In this document: piece by piece, positions 18,701 to 27,854 of the stretch
Layout of the letters: the number at the start of each line of letters is the position of its first letter
How positions within the stretch are numbered: position 1 is the first letter of the stretch
NCBI GenBank assembly: GCA_964420605.1
Contig: CAYQUC010000006.1
Coordinates: 8,760-72,759 of the forward strand
Length of the DNA: 64,000 bases
Source of the DNA: CAYQUC01 sp964420605
GTDB lineage: Bacteria > Pseudomonadota > Gammaproteobacteria > UBA6429 > Thiohalophilaceae
Direction of reading: 5' to 3'
The notes under the pieces: generated by a model
What the model was told of the DNA's origin: nothing
Databases searched by the model: none
What the model saw: the letters and a program-made list of their open reading frames with translations, nothing else
Made by a program: the position numbers and the translations under genes

Positions 18701-19253
18701 CAGCATTGGTTTACCGGTACCCGGCAGTAATTTCAGAATTGTTGATCCTGAGACACTGCAAGAACTAGACGTTAAAGAAGACGGTTTAATTTTAATTGGT
18801 GGTACCCAGGTAATGACGGGTTATTTAAATGATGAGAAAAGAACCAATGACGTTATTGTTGAATTGGATGGTAAACGTTGGTACAAAACCGGAGACAAAG
18901 GCCATGTTGATGAAGACGGCTTCTTAACTATTGTTGACCGATATTCTCGTTTTGCCAAAATAGCCGGGGAAATGGTTAGCCTAGGTGCGATAGAAGATAC
19001 CATTAATAACGCGACTTCAGAAGACATTGAAGTATTATCGACCGCGATACCGGATGATAAAAAAGGCGAAAAAGTCGTGTTATTATATTCTGGTGATATT
19101 GATGAAGCTGCGCTAAAAGAAATTATTAGCAATCAAAAACTTATCCCCATCATGGTTCCCGATACGTATATTAAAGTTGGTGAGCTTCCAAAACTGGGGA
19201 CGGGTAAGAGTAATTTTAATAAAGCAAAGGATATTGCATTAAATAATTTATAG
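15795..19253 (+). CDS. LplT-PlsC-Aas fusion: lysophospholipid transporter, acyltransferase and acyl-ACP synthetase
   Basis: The 1152-residue protein has three parts in order. Residues 1-420 form an MFS transporter (about 12 helices, LplT-like, GYLADKYQKP loop). Residues 430-640 form a PlsC-type acyltransferase with NHISFID (near 454) and LFPEGAIS (near 522). Residues 650-1150 form an AMP-dependent ligase with FSSGSEGTPKGVVLSH (near 796), YGTTETTPV and WYKTGDKG. In E. coli, LplT and Aas (PlsC plus ligase) are separate proteins that bring in 2-acyl-lysophospholipid and reacylate it at the inner membrane. The gene stands alone, under a possible XRE operator. Confidence 0.93.
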   Translation: MSKLIKIAGFIPFIAIIFLNAFVDLGHKIMIQNTVFKMYDGEAQIVLTAIVNGLILLPFIFLFSPSGYLADKYQKPIVMRISAVVAVALTLLITLSYYQGWFIVAFIMTFLLAVQSAFYSPAKYGYIKELVGSERLTSMNAIVQATTIVAILTGAFVFSILFESYLVNQTYLNESSLIQLIAPIGWLLVLFSIIEVIFAYKIPLQQAATSTLNDEHFKASNYIKAGYLKTNLKILWNDQNIWLSIVGLSIFWGISQVVLASFPALAKDVLNSNNTILIQGLLACAGIGVVVGSVIAGSKSKQYIETGFVAIGAIGLVITVFLITQFDSAISLAINIFMFGLFGGLFIVPLNSMIQFKAEDSKLGMVIAGNNWVQNLVMFGFLLMTVLVALIGVSTISLFYVVTALTFIGAVYTIYQLPQSLIRLIFGGLLSGRYKVKVQGFNNIPNQGGVLLLGNHISFIDYAIIQIGCPRPVRFVIHKSYYNHWYLKWFLDIMGVIPISSGSSSESLTTINQLLKAGEVVCLFPEGAISRNGQLGDFKRGFEKTVTDVDGVILPFYIRGLWGSRFSRSSNRMKAKPVNGLRRDLIMAFGEPIAIDSKVDVVKRRVFDLSISAWQEYTDTLKTVPMEWIQTVKNNPKYDCMSDVLGGVALNAEKALTSSIVFSQLIKKCSPEQNIGLLLPTSSVGMLINMSVMLLGKTVVNLNYTASISALLGAIDKADIKTIYTSSRFVKKLMERGIDSELLFKNVNVYYLEELKEEISLAKKLSTLVMVKLLPAKVLGMLFGKPVPITSPAAILFSSGSEGTPKGVVLSHQNLVGNIKQVTDVMNLREHDSIMGSLPQFHAFGLTVTGLLPLLEAVPVVFHPDPTDVVNIGKAISKHNITIMFGTSTFLRLYARNRRVLPLMLDSIRLVISGAEKLNDLVSSSFTKKFNLPIYEGYGTTETTPVAGVNIPDTLDQGSWRVQVGNKTGSIGLPVPGSNFRIVDPETLQELDVKEDGLILIGGTQVMTGYLNDEKRTNDVIVELDGKRWYKTGDKGHVDEDGFLTIVDRYSRFAKIAGEMVSLGAIEDTINNATSEDIEVLSTAIPDDKKGEKVVLLYSGDIDEAALKEIISNQKLIPIMVPDTYIKVGELPKLGTGKSNFNKAKDIALNNL

Positions 19254-19519
19254 TCAAAATTCGACAGGTTGAGGTGTAAGGTGTGGTGGCTTCAACGTTA
19301 TTGGACTTAGTATAATATAATTTTTTGAATATCGTTGCTCTGTTATGGACTAAATAAGTATTATATATTGAATAATTGTATTTCCATCTTGTGATGATAT
19401 TTTGATTTTTAACTTAACTTTATTGTAAAGTATTTGATGTATTTAAGCTGTTAAATAGAATTTTTTTGGAATAGGTCTATATTTAATATTTATCTTGTTA
19501 AACTTATAGTGAGTTAGTG

Positions 19520-21388
19520 ATGCTTGTAAAACGAATAGTTGTAATTTTTTTATTAACGTTTATTTTATCCGGTCAGGTTGTTGCTGATAAGGCGCTGAAG
19601 TCGATTACTGCAACGGCAATATTATATTCAGCTGATTTTAGCGCGGATGGTAAAATATTTTATTCGCGAGGTGATAACTTATCTATTTATAATGCAAAAA
19701 ATTATAAATTAATTAAAAGAATTCCAAAGTTTGCGTATGCTGTTAACATTAAATTTAATTACTATATAACTGCAGCCAAGAATCAGGCTCTTGAGCTGCG
19801 GGACATTAAAACTCGAAAAGTGATTAAAACATTTATGGGTTTTTCTGACCGAGGGTCAAGTACAAAATCAATAAGTGACGATGCTCGCACGCGTAGTGCG
19901 GTACTGACACCCGATGCGAAGTATTTGATAGCCTGTTCAAAAACCAAATTTATGGTTCGGATATGGAATGTCAAAACAGGTAAACTCATTAAAGAATTAG
20001 ATTTTAGTTTTTATGGAGCTTCAAAATACGATACCAGTGAAATCTCACTCAGTTCAGGTGGGAAATATTTTTCAGTTGTGGCATACAAAGGTAATGTTAA
20101 TGGCAATGGACATATATATTTAATTGAAACACGTACTGGGGTCATTAAAAATAAGTTTCCGATAAGACTTGAAGTAACATCGTACGCCCTAGGGTATAAA
20201 GGTAATAAAGTCGTGAAGGGGGATATTCTCAATAATATATTACTAGTTGCGTTCGAAAAAAATAAACAAATTTTAAAATTTAAAGATAAAGGCATTAGAG
20301 CCATAGCAATGAGTCGCAATGGAAAGTATATTGCCTCGGTGTCCAATAAAGAAAATATTAAGCTTTGGAATGCTAAGACGGGGAAACAATTGAAGTTATA
20401 TGATGACCATAATACCATTATTATGTCGGTTAATTTTAGCCCGGATGGTCGACTTTTAATTTCAACGGATTTAGATGATGTCATAAAAATTTGGAATGTT
20501 CAAAAAAGGAAAGGTCCTCTTAAAGATACCCGACAAAAAGGCATTGTCCATAAAGCGAGTAATTACTGGAAACAGTTTAAAGACTTTAGTGTTGCAGAAA
20601 AAATATTCAAAGGCGAATTTTCGAATTTAGCGTATTCTAATAATATGTTTAAATTATATTATATCTATATGCAAAGTGAATACTATGGTTTTTGTCGTGA
20701 AAAATTACCGGCGAATTCAATCCGACGTGCATCGGTTAGCCAAGTTCAAGCTCGCGATGGTGCGGGAAATATAATTCGGCGTGAAAAAGCCGTTGAGCAC
20801 ATTGCCTATATTGCTCCCCAGTTTATTAAAAAATATGATGCGTTTTTTAAACGGGCAAAATCGTTTAAGGCTCGACGGGCCATGAAAAAACATATGAATA
20901 TTATGAAGGATATACAAGAAAATATTGGAAAGAATGGTCAGTCAATACTGGGTGCATCGGTACAAGTCGCAATGGAGGGAGTGAGTTCAGAACCGATATT
21001 GCCGGTCATTAATTTTTTCAAACAAACACCGTGTGATTCAGCTACCATGTATCAAATGCGTGAGAATTTTAGACGAGCAGCTTATAATAAACCGTCTTTA
21101 CAACAAGCTGGCATTAAAATACCAAATGCTAAAAAGGAAAGTATTTCGTTTAAAGACTTCTTAAACGAACGGACGATTTATCAAGCCTGTATTAATGCGA
21201 ATATTGAGAAATTTTATTGCAAGTGTTTTAATAAGAAGGTTGACAAGGTGATGACTAAAAAAGAATTAGATTACTATTCAAAAGATTTTAGTCGATTTGA
21301 TAAAGAGGTGGTTAATGATATATGGTCAAAACCGAAAAATCATCGAGCCTGGAAACTCATCGAGCTTCGAAATCAATGTTTGCGGTAG
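19520..21388 (+). CDS. exported WD40-repeat protein
   Basis: The gene gives about 622 residues from the ATG at 19520 (a GTG precedes it directly). A signal peptide (VVIFLLTFILSGQVVADKA) leads into a beta-propeller region, residues about 30-335, with repeats such as YSADFSADGKIFYSRGDN, KLWNAKTGKQLKLYDDHN and SVNFSPDGRLL...IKIWNVQ. The C-terminal 280 residues are helical, basic and Cys-containing, with no family that I recognise. The protein is probably periplasmic. It ends 50 bases before the convergent tesA gene; no operon partner is evident. Confidence 0.82.
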   Translation: MLVKRIVVIFLLTFILSGQVVADKALKSITATAILYSADFSADGKIFYSRGDNLSIYNAKNYKLIKRIPKFAYAVNIKFNYYITAAKNQALELRDIKTRKVIKTFMGFSDRGSSTKSISDDARTRSAVLTPDAKYLIACSKTKFMVRIWNVKTGKLIKELDFSFYGASKYDTSEISLSSGGKYFSVVAYKGNVNGNGHIYLIETRTGVIKNKFPIRLEVTSYALGYKGNKVVKGDILNNILLVAFEKNKQILKFKDKGIRAIAMSRNGKYIASVSNKENIKLWNAKTGKQLKLYDDHNTIIMSVNFSPDGRLLISTDLDDVIKIWNVQKRKGPLKDTRQKGIVHKASNYWKQFKDFSVAEKIFKGEFSNLAYSNNMFKLYYIYMQSEYYGFCREKLPANSIRRASVSQVQARDGAGNIIRREKAVEHIAYIAPQFIKKYDAFFKRAKSFKARRAMKKHMNIMKDIQENIGKNGQSILGASVQVAMEGVSSEPILPVINFFKQTPCDSATMYQMRENFRRAAYNKPSLQQAGIKIPNAKKESISFKDFLNERTIYQACINANIEKFYCKCFNKKVDKVMTKKELDYYSKDFSRFDKEVVNDIWSKPKNHRAWKLIELRNQCLR

Positions 21389-21437
21389 TCATTATTTTTA
21401 GATGCGTAATTGAACAAGATGCTGCTTTTCGTTGACG

Positions 21438-22124
21438 CTACTTTTTAATGATGGTTTCTAATTTTAGCCATACATTTTGTAGCAGTTGAGGTTGAGCAGT
21501 GGCCTTTGGGTGAATTTTATCGGATTGCATTAATTCAGTTTGTTCATCGACATTTGCAAGTAAGCTTGGCACAAATGAAATTTTAAATTTCTTGGTAAGT
21601 TGTTTAAATATGCTTGTGAAGCGTTTATTGTAAGCTGCGCCATAGTTTGGTGGTAAACGAACACCAACTAACAATACTGTTGCTTTGAACTGTTGTGATA
21701 GAGTGATTATCTTACTCAAGCTTGCGCTGATTTCAGTGAATGGCAAACCACGTAGTCCATCATTACCGCCTAATGCCACAATAACAATCTCAGGTTGATG
21801 CTTAATTAATAACGGCTTTAGGCGATTAAGCCCGGTTCTAGTAGTATCACCACTAACACTGGCATTGATAATGCGGTATTTCATCCCCATAGTAGTTACT
21901 TTAGATTGTAATAATGCCACCCAGCCTTGTTCGGTATCGATACCATACGCGGCGCTGATGCTATCACCGAGTATCAAGATGGTTGGTTGAGTGGCTACTG
22001 TGCTTGTAGCATGGGCATTATTTGTATAATTTAATAGTAATACACACATTAAAATACAATAAATACTAACTACTCGATAGTTAACGTTAAGGAGTCTTTT
22101 AGGTATGGATAAGGTTGATGTCAT
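21438..22124 (-). CDS. tesA: TesA-like SGNH esterase/lysophospholipase
   Basis: An SGNH hydrolase of about 229 residues: block I ILGDSISAAYG, block II INASVSGDTT, block III VALGGNDGLRG and block V DKIHPKATAQ are all present, with a signal segment (SIYCILMCVLLLNYTNNAHA). TesA is a periplasmic thioesterase/lysophospholipase/arylesterase. It is divergent from ybbA, the standard tesA-ybbA-ybbP arrangement. The start is uncertain: the ATG at 22124 (a GTG lies at 22136) makes the 5' ends of tesA and ybbA overlap by 20 bases. A later ATG at 22049 would cut into the signal peptide. Confidence 0.9.
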   Translation of the reverse strand: MTSTLSIPKRLLNVNYRVVSIYCILMCVLLLNYTNNAHATSTVATQPTILILGDSISAAYGIDTEQGWVALLQSKVTTMGMKYRIINASVSGDTTRTGLNRLKPLLIKHQPEIVIVALGGNDGLRGLPFTEISASLSKIITLSQQFKATVLLVGVRLPPNYGAAYNKRFTSIFKQLTKKFKISFVPSLLANVDEQTELMQSDKIHPKATAQPQLLQNVWLKLETIIKK

Positions 22125-22815
22125 TAAATCGTCCACTATATTGAGTTCAGATAATTTTATTCAAGCGATTAATCTTGGTAAGCGCGTTGATACATCCGAA
22201 GGTGCATTGACGTTACTTGATGATATCAATTTTTCGGTCAATGAGGGAACTTCCTTGGCAATTCTGGGCGTTTCCGGTTCAGGAAAAACGACCTTACTTG
22301 GATTATTGGCTGGTCTTGATGTTGCTACTACAGGTCAAGTCGTTTTCAATGGAAAAAATCTGGGTAGCTTAGATGAAGATGGTCGCGCTGAATTACGCGC
22401 AAACAGTGTTGGTTTTGTGTTTCAAAACTTTCAACTTTTAAGTGGCATGACAGCACTTGAAAATGTCATGTTGCCATTAGAACTGGCGGGAGATAAAAAT
22501 GCTAGACAGGATGCAGCGCAAATTTTAGAGCGAGTTGGTCTTGGTAAACGCGGCCATCATTACCCAATGCAATTATCCGGTGGCGAACAGCAACGCTGTG
22601 CGATTGCACGTGCATTTGCAGTTAAACCAACTTTATTATTTGCGGATGAACCCACCGGTAATTTAGATCAACAAACGGGAAAGAAAGTGATTGATTTATT
22701 GTTTGAATTAAACCAAGAACAAGGTACAACCTTAATCATGGCAACCCATGATGAAATCTTAGCGAGTAAATGCAATTCACGTATTCATCTGGACTCGGGT
22801 CGTCTACGACAATAA
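22105..22815 (+). CDS. ybbA: YbbA-type ABC transporter ATP-binding protein
   Basis: The 236-residue protein has Walker A (GVSGSGKTT), Q-loop (VFQNFQLL), ABC signature (QLSGGEQQR), Walker B (LLFADEPTGNLD) and the H-loop (MATHDE). It is of the LolD/MacB-type subfamily. An AAGGAG sits at 22089-22094, ten bases before the ATG. The next gene encodes the matching FtsX-like permease. Divergent and 5'-overlapping with tesA. Confidence 0.93.
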   Translation: MDKVDVIKSSTILSSDNFIQAINLGKRVDTSEGALTLLDDINFSVNEGTSLAILGVSGSGKTTLLGLLAGLDVATTGQVVFNGKNLGSLDEDGRAELRANSVGFVFQNFQLLSGMTALENVMLPLELAGDKNARQDAAQILERVGLGKRGHHYPMQLSGGEQQRCAIARAFAVKPTLLFADEPTGNLDQQTGKKVIDLLFELNQEQGTTLIMATHDEILASKCNSRIHLDSGRLRQ

Positions 22816-22826
22816 ATTATTTAAAT

Positions 22827-25355
22827 ATGAATAATCTGATTTCAAATTTCAAGTTATCCAGCGCCATGTTATGGCGTGATTGGCGTAGTGGTGAATTACG
22901 AATTTTAGTCATGTCTTTAATTATCGCAGTCACTAGTGTAACAGCGGTTGGTTTTTTTATTGATCGAGTTGAACAAGGCATGAATGAGCAGGCAGCAGAG
23001 TTGATCGCTGCTGATTTAGTTATTTCGTCATCACGTGATTTTGATTCAAGGTATGTAACGGAGTCTAAGCAATATAAATTAGATTTTGCAAAAACCTTGA
23101 GTTTTAGAAGTATCATTTTGGCTAATGACAAACCACAATTAGTTGAAGTAAAAGCCGTTACCTCAAATTATCCATTGCGAGGATCGTTACGAGTATCAAC
23201 CACGGCTTATGATGAGGATACTGCAACAACGGATATACCGGCTATAGGGACTGTATGGGTTGAGCCTAGGTTATTAGCATTACTCAACTTAGACGTTGGC
23301 GACAACATTGAACTTGGGACATTAAACTTAGTAATAAAAAAAATACTGCGTTATGAGCCCGATCGCGGTGGTGATTTATTTAGCCTTGCTCCCCGTGTTT
23401 TAATGCACTATGGCGATGTAAAAAAATCGGGTTTAATTCAGCAAGGCTCTCTTGCAAATTACCGACTATTATTTTCACCCAACACTAATAACAAAGCATC
23501 GGTAGGCGACTATCGAAAATGGCTTAAACCACAATTAAAACAACATGAAAAATTATTAACAACTCGAGATGGTCGACCTGAATTAAGAGTTGCTCTGGAG
23601 CGCGCGCAAGAATTTTTAGGGCTAGCGGCTCTGATAAGTGTGTTATTAGCCGGAGTTGCAATAGCAACCGCCGCACGTCGTTTTGCCGAAAGACACATGG
23701 ATTCTAGCGCTATCATGCGCAGTATGGGGGCGAGTCAATCAAGTGTTATTCAAATATTCAGTATGGAAATGTTATGGTTAGCGGTAATCGCAAGTAGTGT
23801 GGGTTGTGTACTTGGCTGGTTTACACAACTAGGAATAACCCAAATACTGAATAAATTATTGTTGACTAATTTACCAGGAGCATCGTTTGAACCCGTGATA
23901 TTGGGTTTTTCGACCGGTGTAATTTTATTATTAGGTTTTGTTCTACCGCCGTTATTAACCTTAAAAAATATCCCTCCACTTAGAGTATTACGAAAAGATC
24001 AAAAATCGAAAGCAACGCCTGCCTGGCTGGTGTATTTGTCGGTTCTAATTAGTATGGGCTTATTATTACAATGGCAATTAAGTAAACCAATATTAGTCTT
24101 GTATGTATTGGGTGGCATGTTAATTACCTTATTCGTACTAGCATTAGCGGCTTATGGTTTAATAAAAGCATTAAACCATTTACGGCAACACGTTGGAGTC
24201 GCATGGCGTTTTGGCTTGGCTAACATTGCACGTCGACCAGCAAGCAGTGTTGTTCAAATTGTTGCGTTTGGTTTGGGTATTATGGTCTTGTTATTATTAT
24301 CAACAGTACGTACCGATTTAATTAACAACTGGCAAGAAAGCTTACCTGAAGGTGCCGCAAATCATTTTCTAATTAATGTTCAAACCTCACAAGTAGCCGA
24401 GCTCGAAAAGTCTCTGGCTGAGTTAGGGGTAAAAAAACCAAAATTATACCCTATGGTTCGAGCTAGACTAACGGCAATTAATACCAAAACAATAACAAGT
24501 GATGATTATGACAGCCCACGAGCAAAACATTTGGTTACACGAGAATTTAATTTATCGTGGGCCGAAAAAGTACAAAAAGGTAATATTATCGTATCGGGTC
24601 AGTGGTGGTCTAAAAAAGATATCAGCAATTCGGATTCAATTGGAGAATCACCGTTATCATTAGAAAAGGGCATTGCAAAAGCATTAAAAATTAAATTAAA
24701 CGACAGTATTACTTTTGATGTTAATGGTAGTCCGAGGCAATTTAAAGTGACTAGCCTTAGAACGGTTGATTGGGATACTTTTAATATTAATTTTTTTACG
24801 GTTGTGCCACCGGGAACATTAGACAACACACCAACAAGTTGGGTCACTAGCTTTCATTTAGCACCACAACAAAAAAAACACATTGGACATTTTATACGTC
24901 AATTTCCTAATGTTACTTTATTAGATGTAGATGCAATTATGGAACGCGTACGCGCTATTATTAACCGAGTTACTTATGCAGTTGAATTTATTTTTATCTT
25001 TAGCATATTAGCGGGTCTTGCGGTTTTATTTGCAGCAATACAATCCAATCAAGACGAACGACGTTTTGAAAATGCAATTCTTCGAACTTTAGGAGCAAGG
25101 AAAAAGATATTACTACGAGGATTAATAGCCGAGTTTATCACAATGGGTGCGCTAGCCGGTTTTCTTGCAGGTTTTTCAGCGACAAGTATTGCCTACGTAT
25201 TATCAGAAAAAGTATTTCATTTTGAATACCAGTTTGATCCCATGATAGGAATATTTGGTATTGTGAGTGGCATCATCATTGTTGGGATAGCCGGAGTGAT
25301 GGGAACTTATTCGGTTTTGACACAACCGCCATTACAGACACTACGAGAAAATTAA
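22827..25355 (+). CDS. ybbP: YbbP-type FtsX/MacB-fold ABC permease
   Basis: From the ATG at 22827 the product has about 842 residues; an upstream start at 22770 would overlap ybbA and is less likely. The protein opens with MNNLISNFKLSSAMLWRDWR and one helix, followed by a large periplasmic domain. FtsX-like bundles lie around residues 260-460 (SVLLAGVAIATAARRFAERH..IMRSMGAS) and at the C-terminus (QDERRFENAILRTLGARKK). With YbbA it forms a mechanotransmitting ABC complex thought to act on envelope lipids or thioesters beside TesA. Confidence 0.9.
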   Translation: MNNLISNFKLSSAMLWRDWRSGELRILVMSLIIAVTSVTAVGFFIDRVEQGMNEQAAELIAADLVISSSRDFDSRYVTESKQYKLDFAKTLSFRSIILANDKPQLVEVKAVTSNYPLRGSLRVSTTAYDEDTATTDIPAIGTVWVEPRLLALLNLDVGDNIELGTLNLVIKKILRYEPDRGGDLFSLAPRVLMHYGDVKKSGLIQQGSLANYRLLFSPNTNNKASVGDYRKWLKPQLKQHEKLLTTRDGRPELRVALERAQEFLGLAALISVLLAGVAIATAARRFAERHMDSSAIMRSMGASQSSVIQIFSMEMLWLAVIASSVGCVLGWFTQLGITQILNKLLLTNLPGASFEPVILGFSTGVILLLGFVLPPLLTLKNIPPLRVLRKDQKSKATPAWLVYLSVLISMGLLLQWQLSKPILVLYVLGGMLITLFVLALAAYGLIKALNHLRQHVGVAWRFGLANIARRPASSVVQIVAFGLGIMVLLLLSTVRTDLINNWQESLPEGAANHFLINVQTSQVAELEKSLAELGVKKPKLYPMVRARLTAINTKTITSDDYDSPRAKHLVTREFNLSWAEKVQKGNIIVSGQWWSKKDISNSDSIGESPLSLEKGIAKALKIKLNDSITFDVNGSPRQFKVTSLRTVDWDTFNINFFTVVPPGTLDNTPTSWVTSFHLAPQQKKHIGHFIRQFPNVTLLDVDAIMERVRAIINRVTYAVEFIFIFSILAGLAVLFAAIQSNQDERRFENAILRTLGARKKILLRGLIAEFITMGALAGFLAGFSATSIAYVLSEKVFHFEYQFDPMIGIFGIVSGIIIVGIAGVMGTYSVLTQPPLQTLREN

Positions 25356-25686
25356 TATAAATTATTCAGTTTGGGTTAATGTTGTAACGGTTATAATGAC
25401 CATGAGAAATTCCCTATGTAAATTGAAATTTAACTATTAATATAAACGCTACAAAACTAATAAAAGCATCACGTATATCAAAGCTGAGATTAAATCGCTT
25501 TGATTTTAATCTTATTATGATATTAAATATTGCTAATATAATTAATATCTAATAATTCAAAAAAAATTGTTTATCGATGTAATCCCTAATCTTGAAAAAA
25601 ACTATTTATTAGCTAAAGTATCTAAGAAATATTCACGTTTACACGAGGATGTTACTTATTTTAAATATATTTAAACGTAAAATCTA
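25356..25686. other. AT-rich intergenic region without recognised gene
   Basis: These 331 bases between ybbP and the broken MoaF-like gene show no open frame with protein-like content, no strong hairpin and no clear promoter. The base composition is very AT-rich. Confidence 0.5.
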
Positions 25687-26080
25687 ATGAAAAAATTAAT
25701 AACGGCAATCATTTTTATATTTTGTACAACTTATTTATCAGCAGTTGAACTTTCTAAACCAACACGTGCTCTAAATGGTACAAACATAACCTATAACTAT
25801 ACGAGTGACCGATCGTATAATGTTAATTGTTGAAGAACAAGGCGTGAGTTATCGCTATCTTACCGGTACAAAACCCAATAAATGGTGGGGGCCGTTTCCA
25901 TATGACGCGTTTGAGGTCGAATCTAAAGTATTTTTTGCATCATGGTTCGAGCCTGGATATGGTGATTATGTGACATTGTTAATTAATTTTAACAACAAAC
26001 TACTATATGGTAGTGCCATCTTATCTGGAAAAACGGTGCATTTTCATGGCGCTAAAATTAGAAAGGTGAAACGACAGTAA
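25687..26080 (+). pseudogene. frameshifted exported MoaF-like small protein
   Basis: An ATG at 25687 opens a good signal peptide (MKKLITAIIFIFCTTYLSA) and continues through LNGTNITYNYTSDR before running into a TGA at about 25831. The reading frame one base on (open from 25805) continues DRIMLIVEEQGVSYRYLTG, then FEVESKVFFASWFEPG. Joined near 25800-25812, the two halves make one protein of about 130 residues with a MoaF/lipocalin-like beta pattern. So this is one gene broken by a single frameshift, or a sequencing error. The next gene begins 70 bases downstream. Confidence 0.7.
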
Positions 26081-26149
26081 TGGATAAAAAAATGAGTGGT
26101 CTTTTCTGGATAACACCATAATTTTTTTATTTTAACAAGCGGAGTTTGT

Positions 26150-26830
26150 ATGTTTACAACAAAGAAAGCAATGCTATTGGATATGAATAGCACATTTATG
26201 TTCGGAGAAGATAATTTTGATGAGTCAGAGGATTTTTCCAGTTATTATCATTCTATAGGTGGAACGCTATCTAAGTTTAAAGTCAATTCAATTATACGTA
26301 CAGCGTATGATTATTTAAATTGTAGGTACCCTGATGAACAATATCGACACGACTTTCCTAGTGTTGAATCTGCAATTGACAATACTATCGATTTTAAAAT
26401 TGATGAAGCTGAAAGAATTAAAATAATAGATACTTTTGCTCACCATGAAATCGGAATAATATCGGATGAGTACATTGCTGCGCTTCATAAGTTGAATCAA
26501 AAGTATCTTTTAGCCGTTGTTATTGATATTTGGGCTCCCAAATATACTTGGATAGCTTTATTCGAAAAACTTGGTATACGCCCGTTATTTAAAGCAATGT
26601 CATTTTCATCTGACCACGGTATGGTTAAACCATCACCATTACCGTTTGAATTAGTTATTGAACAACTTGGCATTGAGAAAGAGCAAGGTTTAATTGTGGG
26701 TGATTCTGTTAGACGTGATCTCGGTGGCGCGCTTGCTTCTGGTATTGATTGTGTCTTAGTCGGCGACGCTAAACATCCAGATGCTATTGAGTGTTTTGAT
26801 AATTTGTTGGAATTTAGCCGCGTTGCTTAA
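26150..26830 (+). CDS. HAD-superfamily hydrolase
   Basis: The 226-residue protein has motif I as LLDMNSTFMFG (Asp nucleophile and second residue Asn in place of the usual Asp), motif III Lys in MVKPSPLPFEL and motif IV in IVGDSVRRDLGGA. The cap is helical. The Asn at the Dx(N)xT position is uncommon and could lower phosphatase activity. A GCGGAG ribosome site lies seven bases before the ATG. The substrate is not predictable. Confidence 0.83.
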   Translation: MFTTKKAMLLDMNSTFMFGEDNFDESEDFSSYYHSIGGTLSKFKVNSIIRTAYDYLNCRYPDEQYRHDFPSVESAIDNTIDFKIDEAERIKIIDTFAHHEIGIISDEYIAALHKLNQKYLLAVVIDIWAPKYTWIALFEKLGIRPLFKAMSFSSDHGMVKPSPLPFELVIEQLGIEKEQGLIVGDSVRRDLGGALASGIDCVLVGDAKHPDAIECFDNLLEFSRVA

Positions 26831-26864
26831 TTTTAAATTGAAGTCTTATTTTAAGAAATAATTT

Positions 26865-27836
26865 ATGGATGAAATTAAACTAAAAAAAACACAAAAGCGA
26901 GCGGATGAAGGCTTTGCACTTTTAATGGACGGTGAGTATGAGCAAGCACTAGAAATATCAAATGAACTTCAACGAGAAAAATACACAGCGGCATTTGATA
27001 TTGGTGCTCAGGCCTATGTTGGGCTGGGCAATATCGATAAAGCCATTGCATTACTGAAAGAAGGCTTAGAGCTTGCACCAGATAGTTGGTTAAACTGGCA
27101 ATTGCTAGGGAATTATTTATCTGATGGTAAAGAGCCTGAACAAGCTAAAAATGCTTATGAACGGGCTCTTAAATGTAGCGATGTTTGGACTGAATCAATT
27201 TTTTTGAATCAGGCAATACTGTTTAACCGACTCGATGACTTTTCTACAGCATTAGCATTAAGCTCTAAAATTAAAAATAAACAACTGTATTTGCACAAAA
27301 CCGAAGTTAAAATTACAGCGTTATCGGGTTTAAATTCTATTGATGAAGCTATAGCCTTAGCAGATAAGATTTTATCAAGTGAAGTTTATCCAGAAGATTC
27401 AGAAGAAATAGTAGGTCGTATTGCTGCTAAGTTAGGCGGATTGCATTTAAAACAAGGTAAACCAAAAGATCAGGTTCGAGCATTTGCTTTCCATTCGCTA
27501 ACGTACAACCCTAATAATGAGATGTTATTAGGATTAATACGCGACATTGATAATCACTATTCTGATATAGCATCGTATTATCAGGTCTTGATACATTGCA
27601 CAGTTCCTGCCTCAAGTCCGTCTTATAATGAAATACAAGGGTATTATTGTCATTATGATGTAATTGCAGAGTCGACAGATGCGGTTATTGCTTACGTGAA
27701 GAAGTTTGATGAAAATATGATTATCGACGGAAAATATATTATTGAAGAATATGAAATATTAGAGGAAAAATCTGATGATCCCTGCGGTGTTTATTATGTC
27801 AGTGCAAAATCTTTTTACGATAATGAAGCTCAATAA
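26865..27836 (+). CDS. tetratricopeptide-repeat protein
   Basis: The 323-residue protein, without signal peptide, has TPR-type helical pairs in the first 200 residues (ADEGFALLMDGEYEQALEIS, AQAYVGLGNIDKAIALLKEG, LLGNYLSDGKEPEQAKNAY). The C-terminal 100 residues are not repetitive. It lies between a HAD hydrolase (34 bases) and a GNAT (18 bases), probably one transcript. A scaffolding role is implied by the fold only. Confidence 0.8.
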   Translation: MDEIKLKKTQKRADEGFALLMDGEYEQALEISNELQREKYTAAFDIGAQAYVGLGNIDKAIALLKEGLELAPDSWLNWQLLGNYLSDGKEPEQAKNAYERALKCSDVWTESIFLNQAILFNRLDDFSTALALSSKIKNKQLYLHKTEVKITALSGLNSIDEAIALADKILSSEVYPEDSEEIVGRIAAKLGGLHLKQGKPKDQVRAFAFHSLTYNPNNEMLLGLIRDIDNHYSDIASYYQVLIHCTVPASSPSYNEIQGYYCHYDVIAESTDAVIAYVKKFDENMIIDGKYIIEEYEILEEKSDDPCGVYYVSAKSFYDNEAQ

Positions 27837-27854
27837 AACTGTTGAATAATTATA

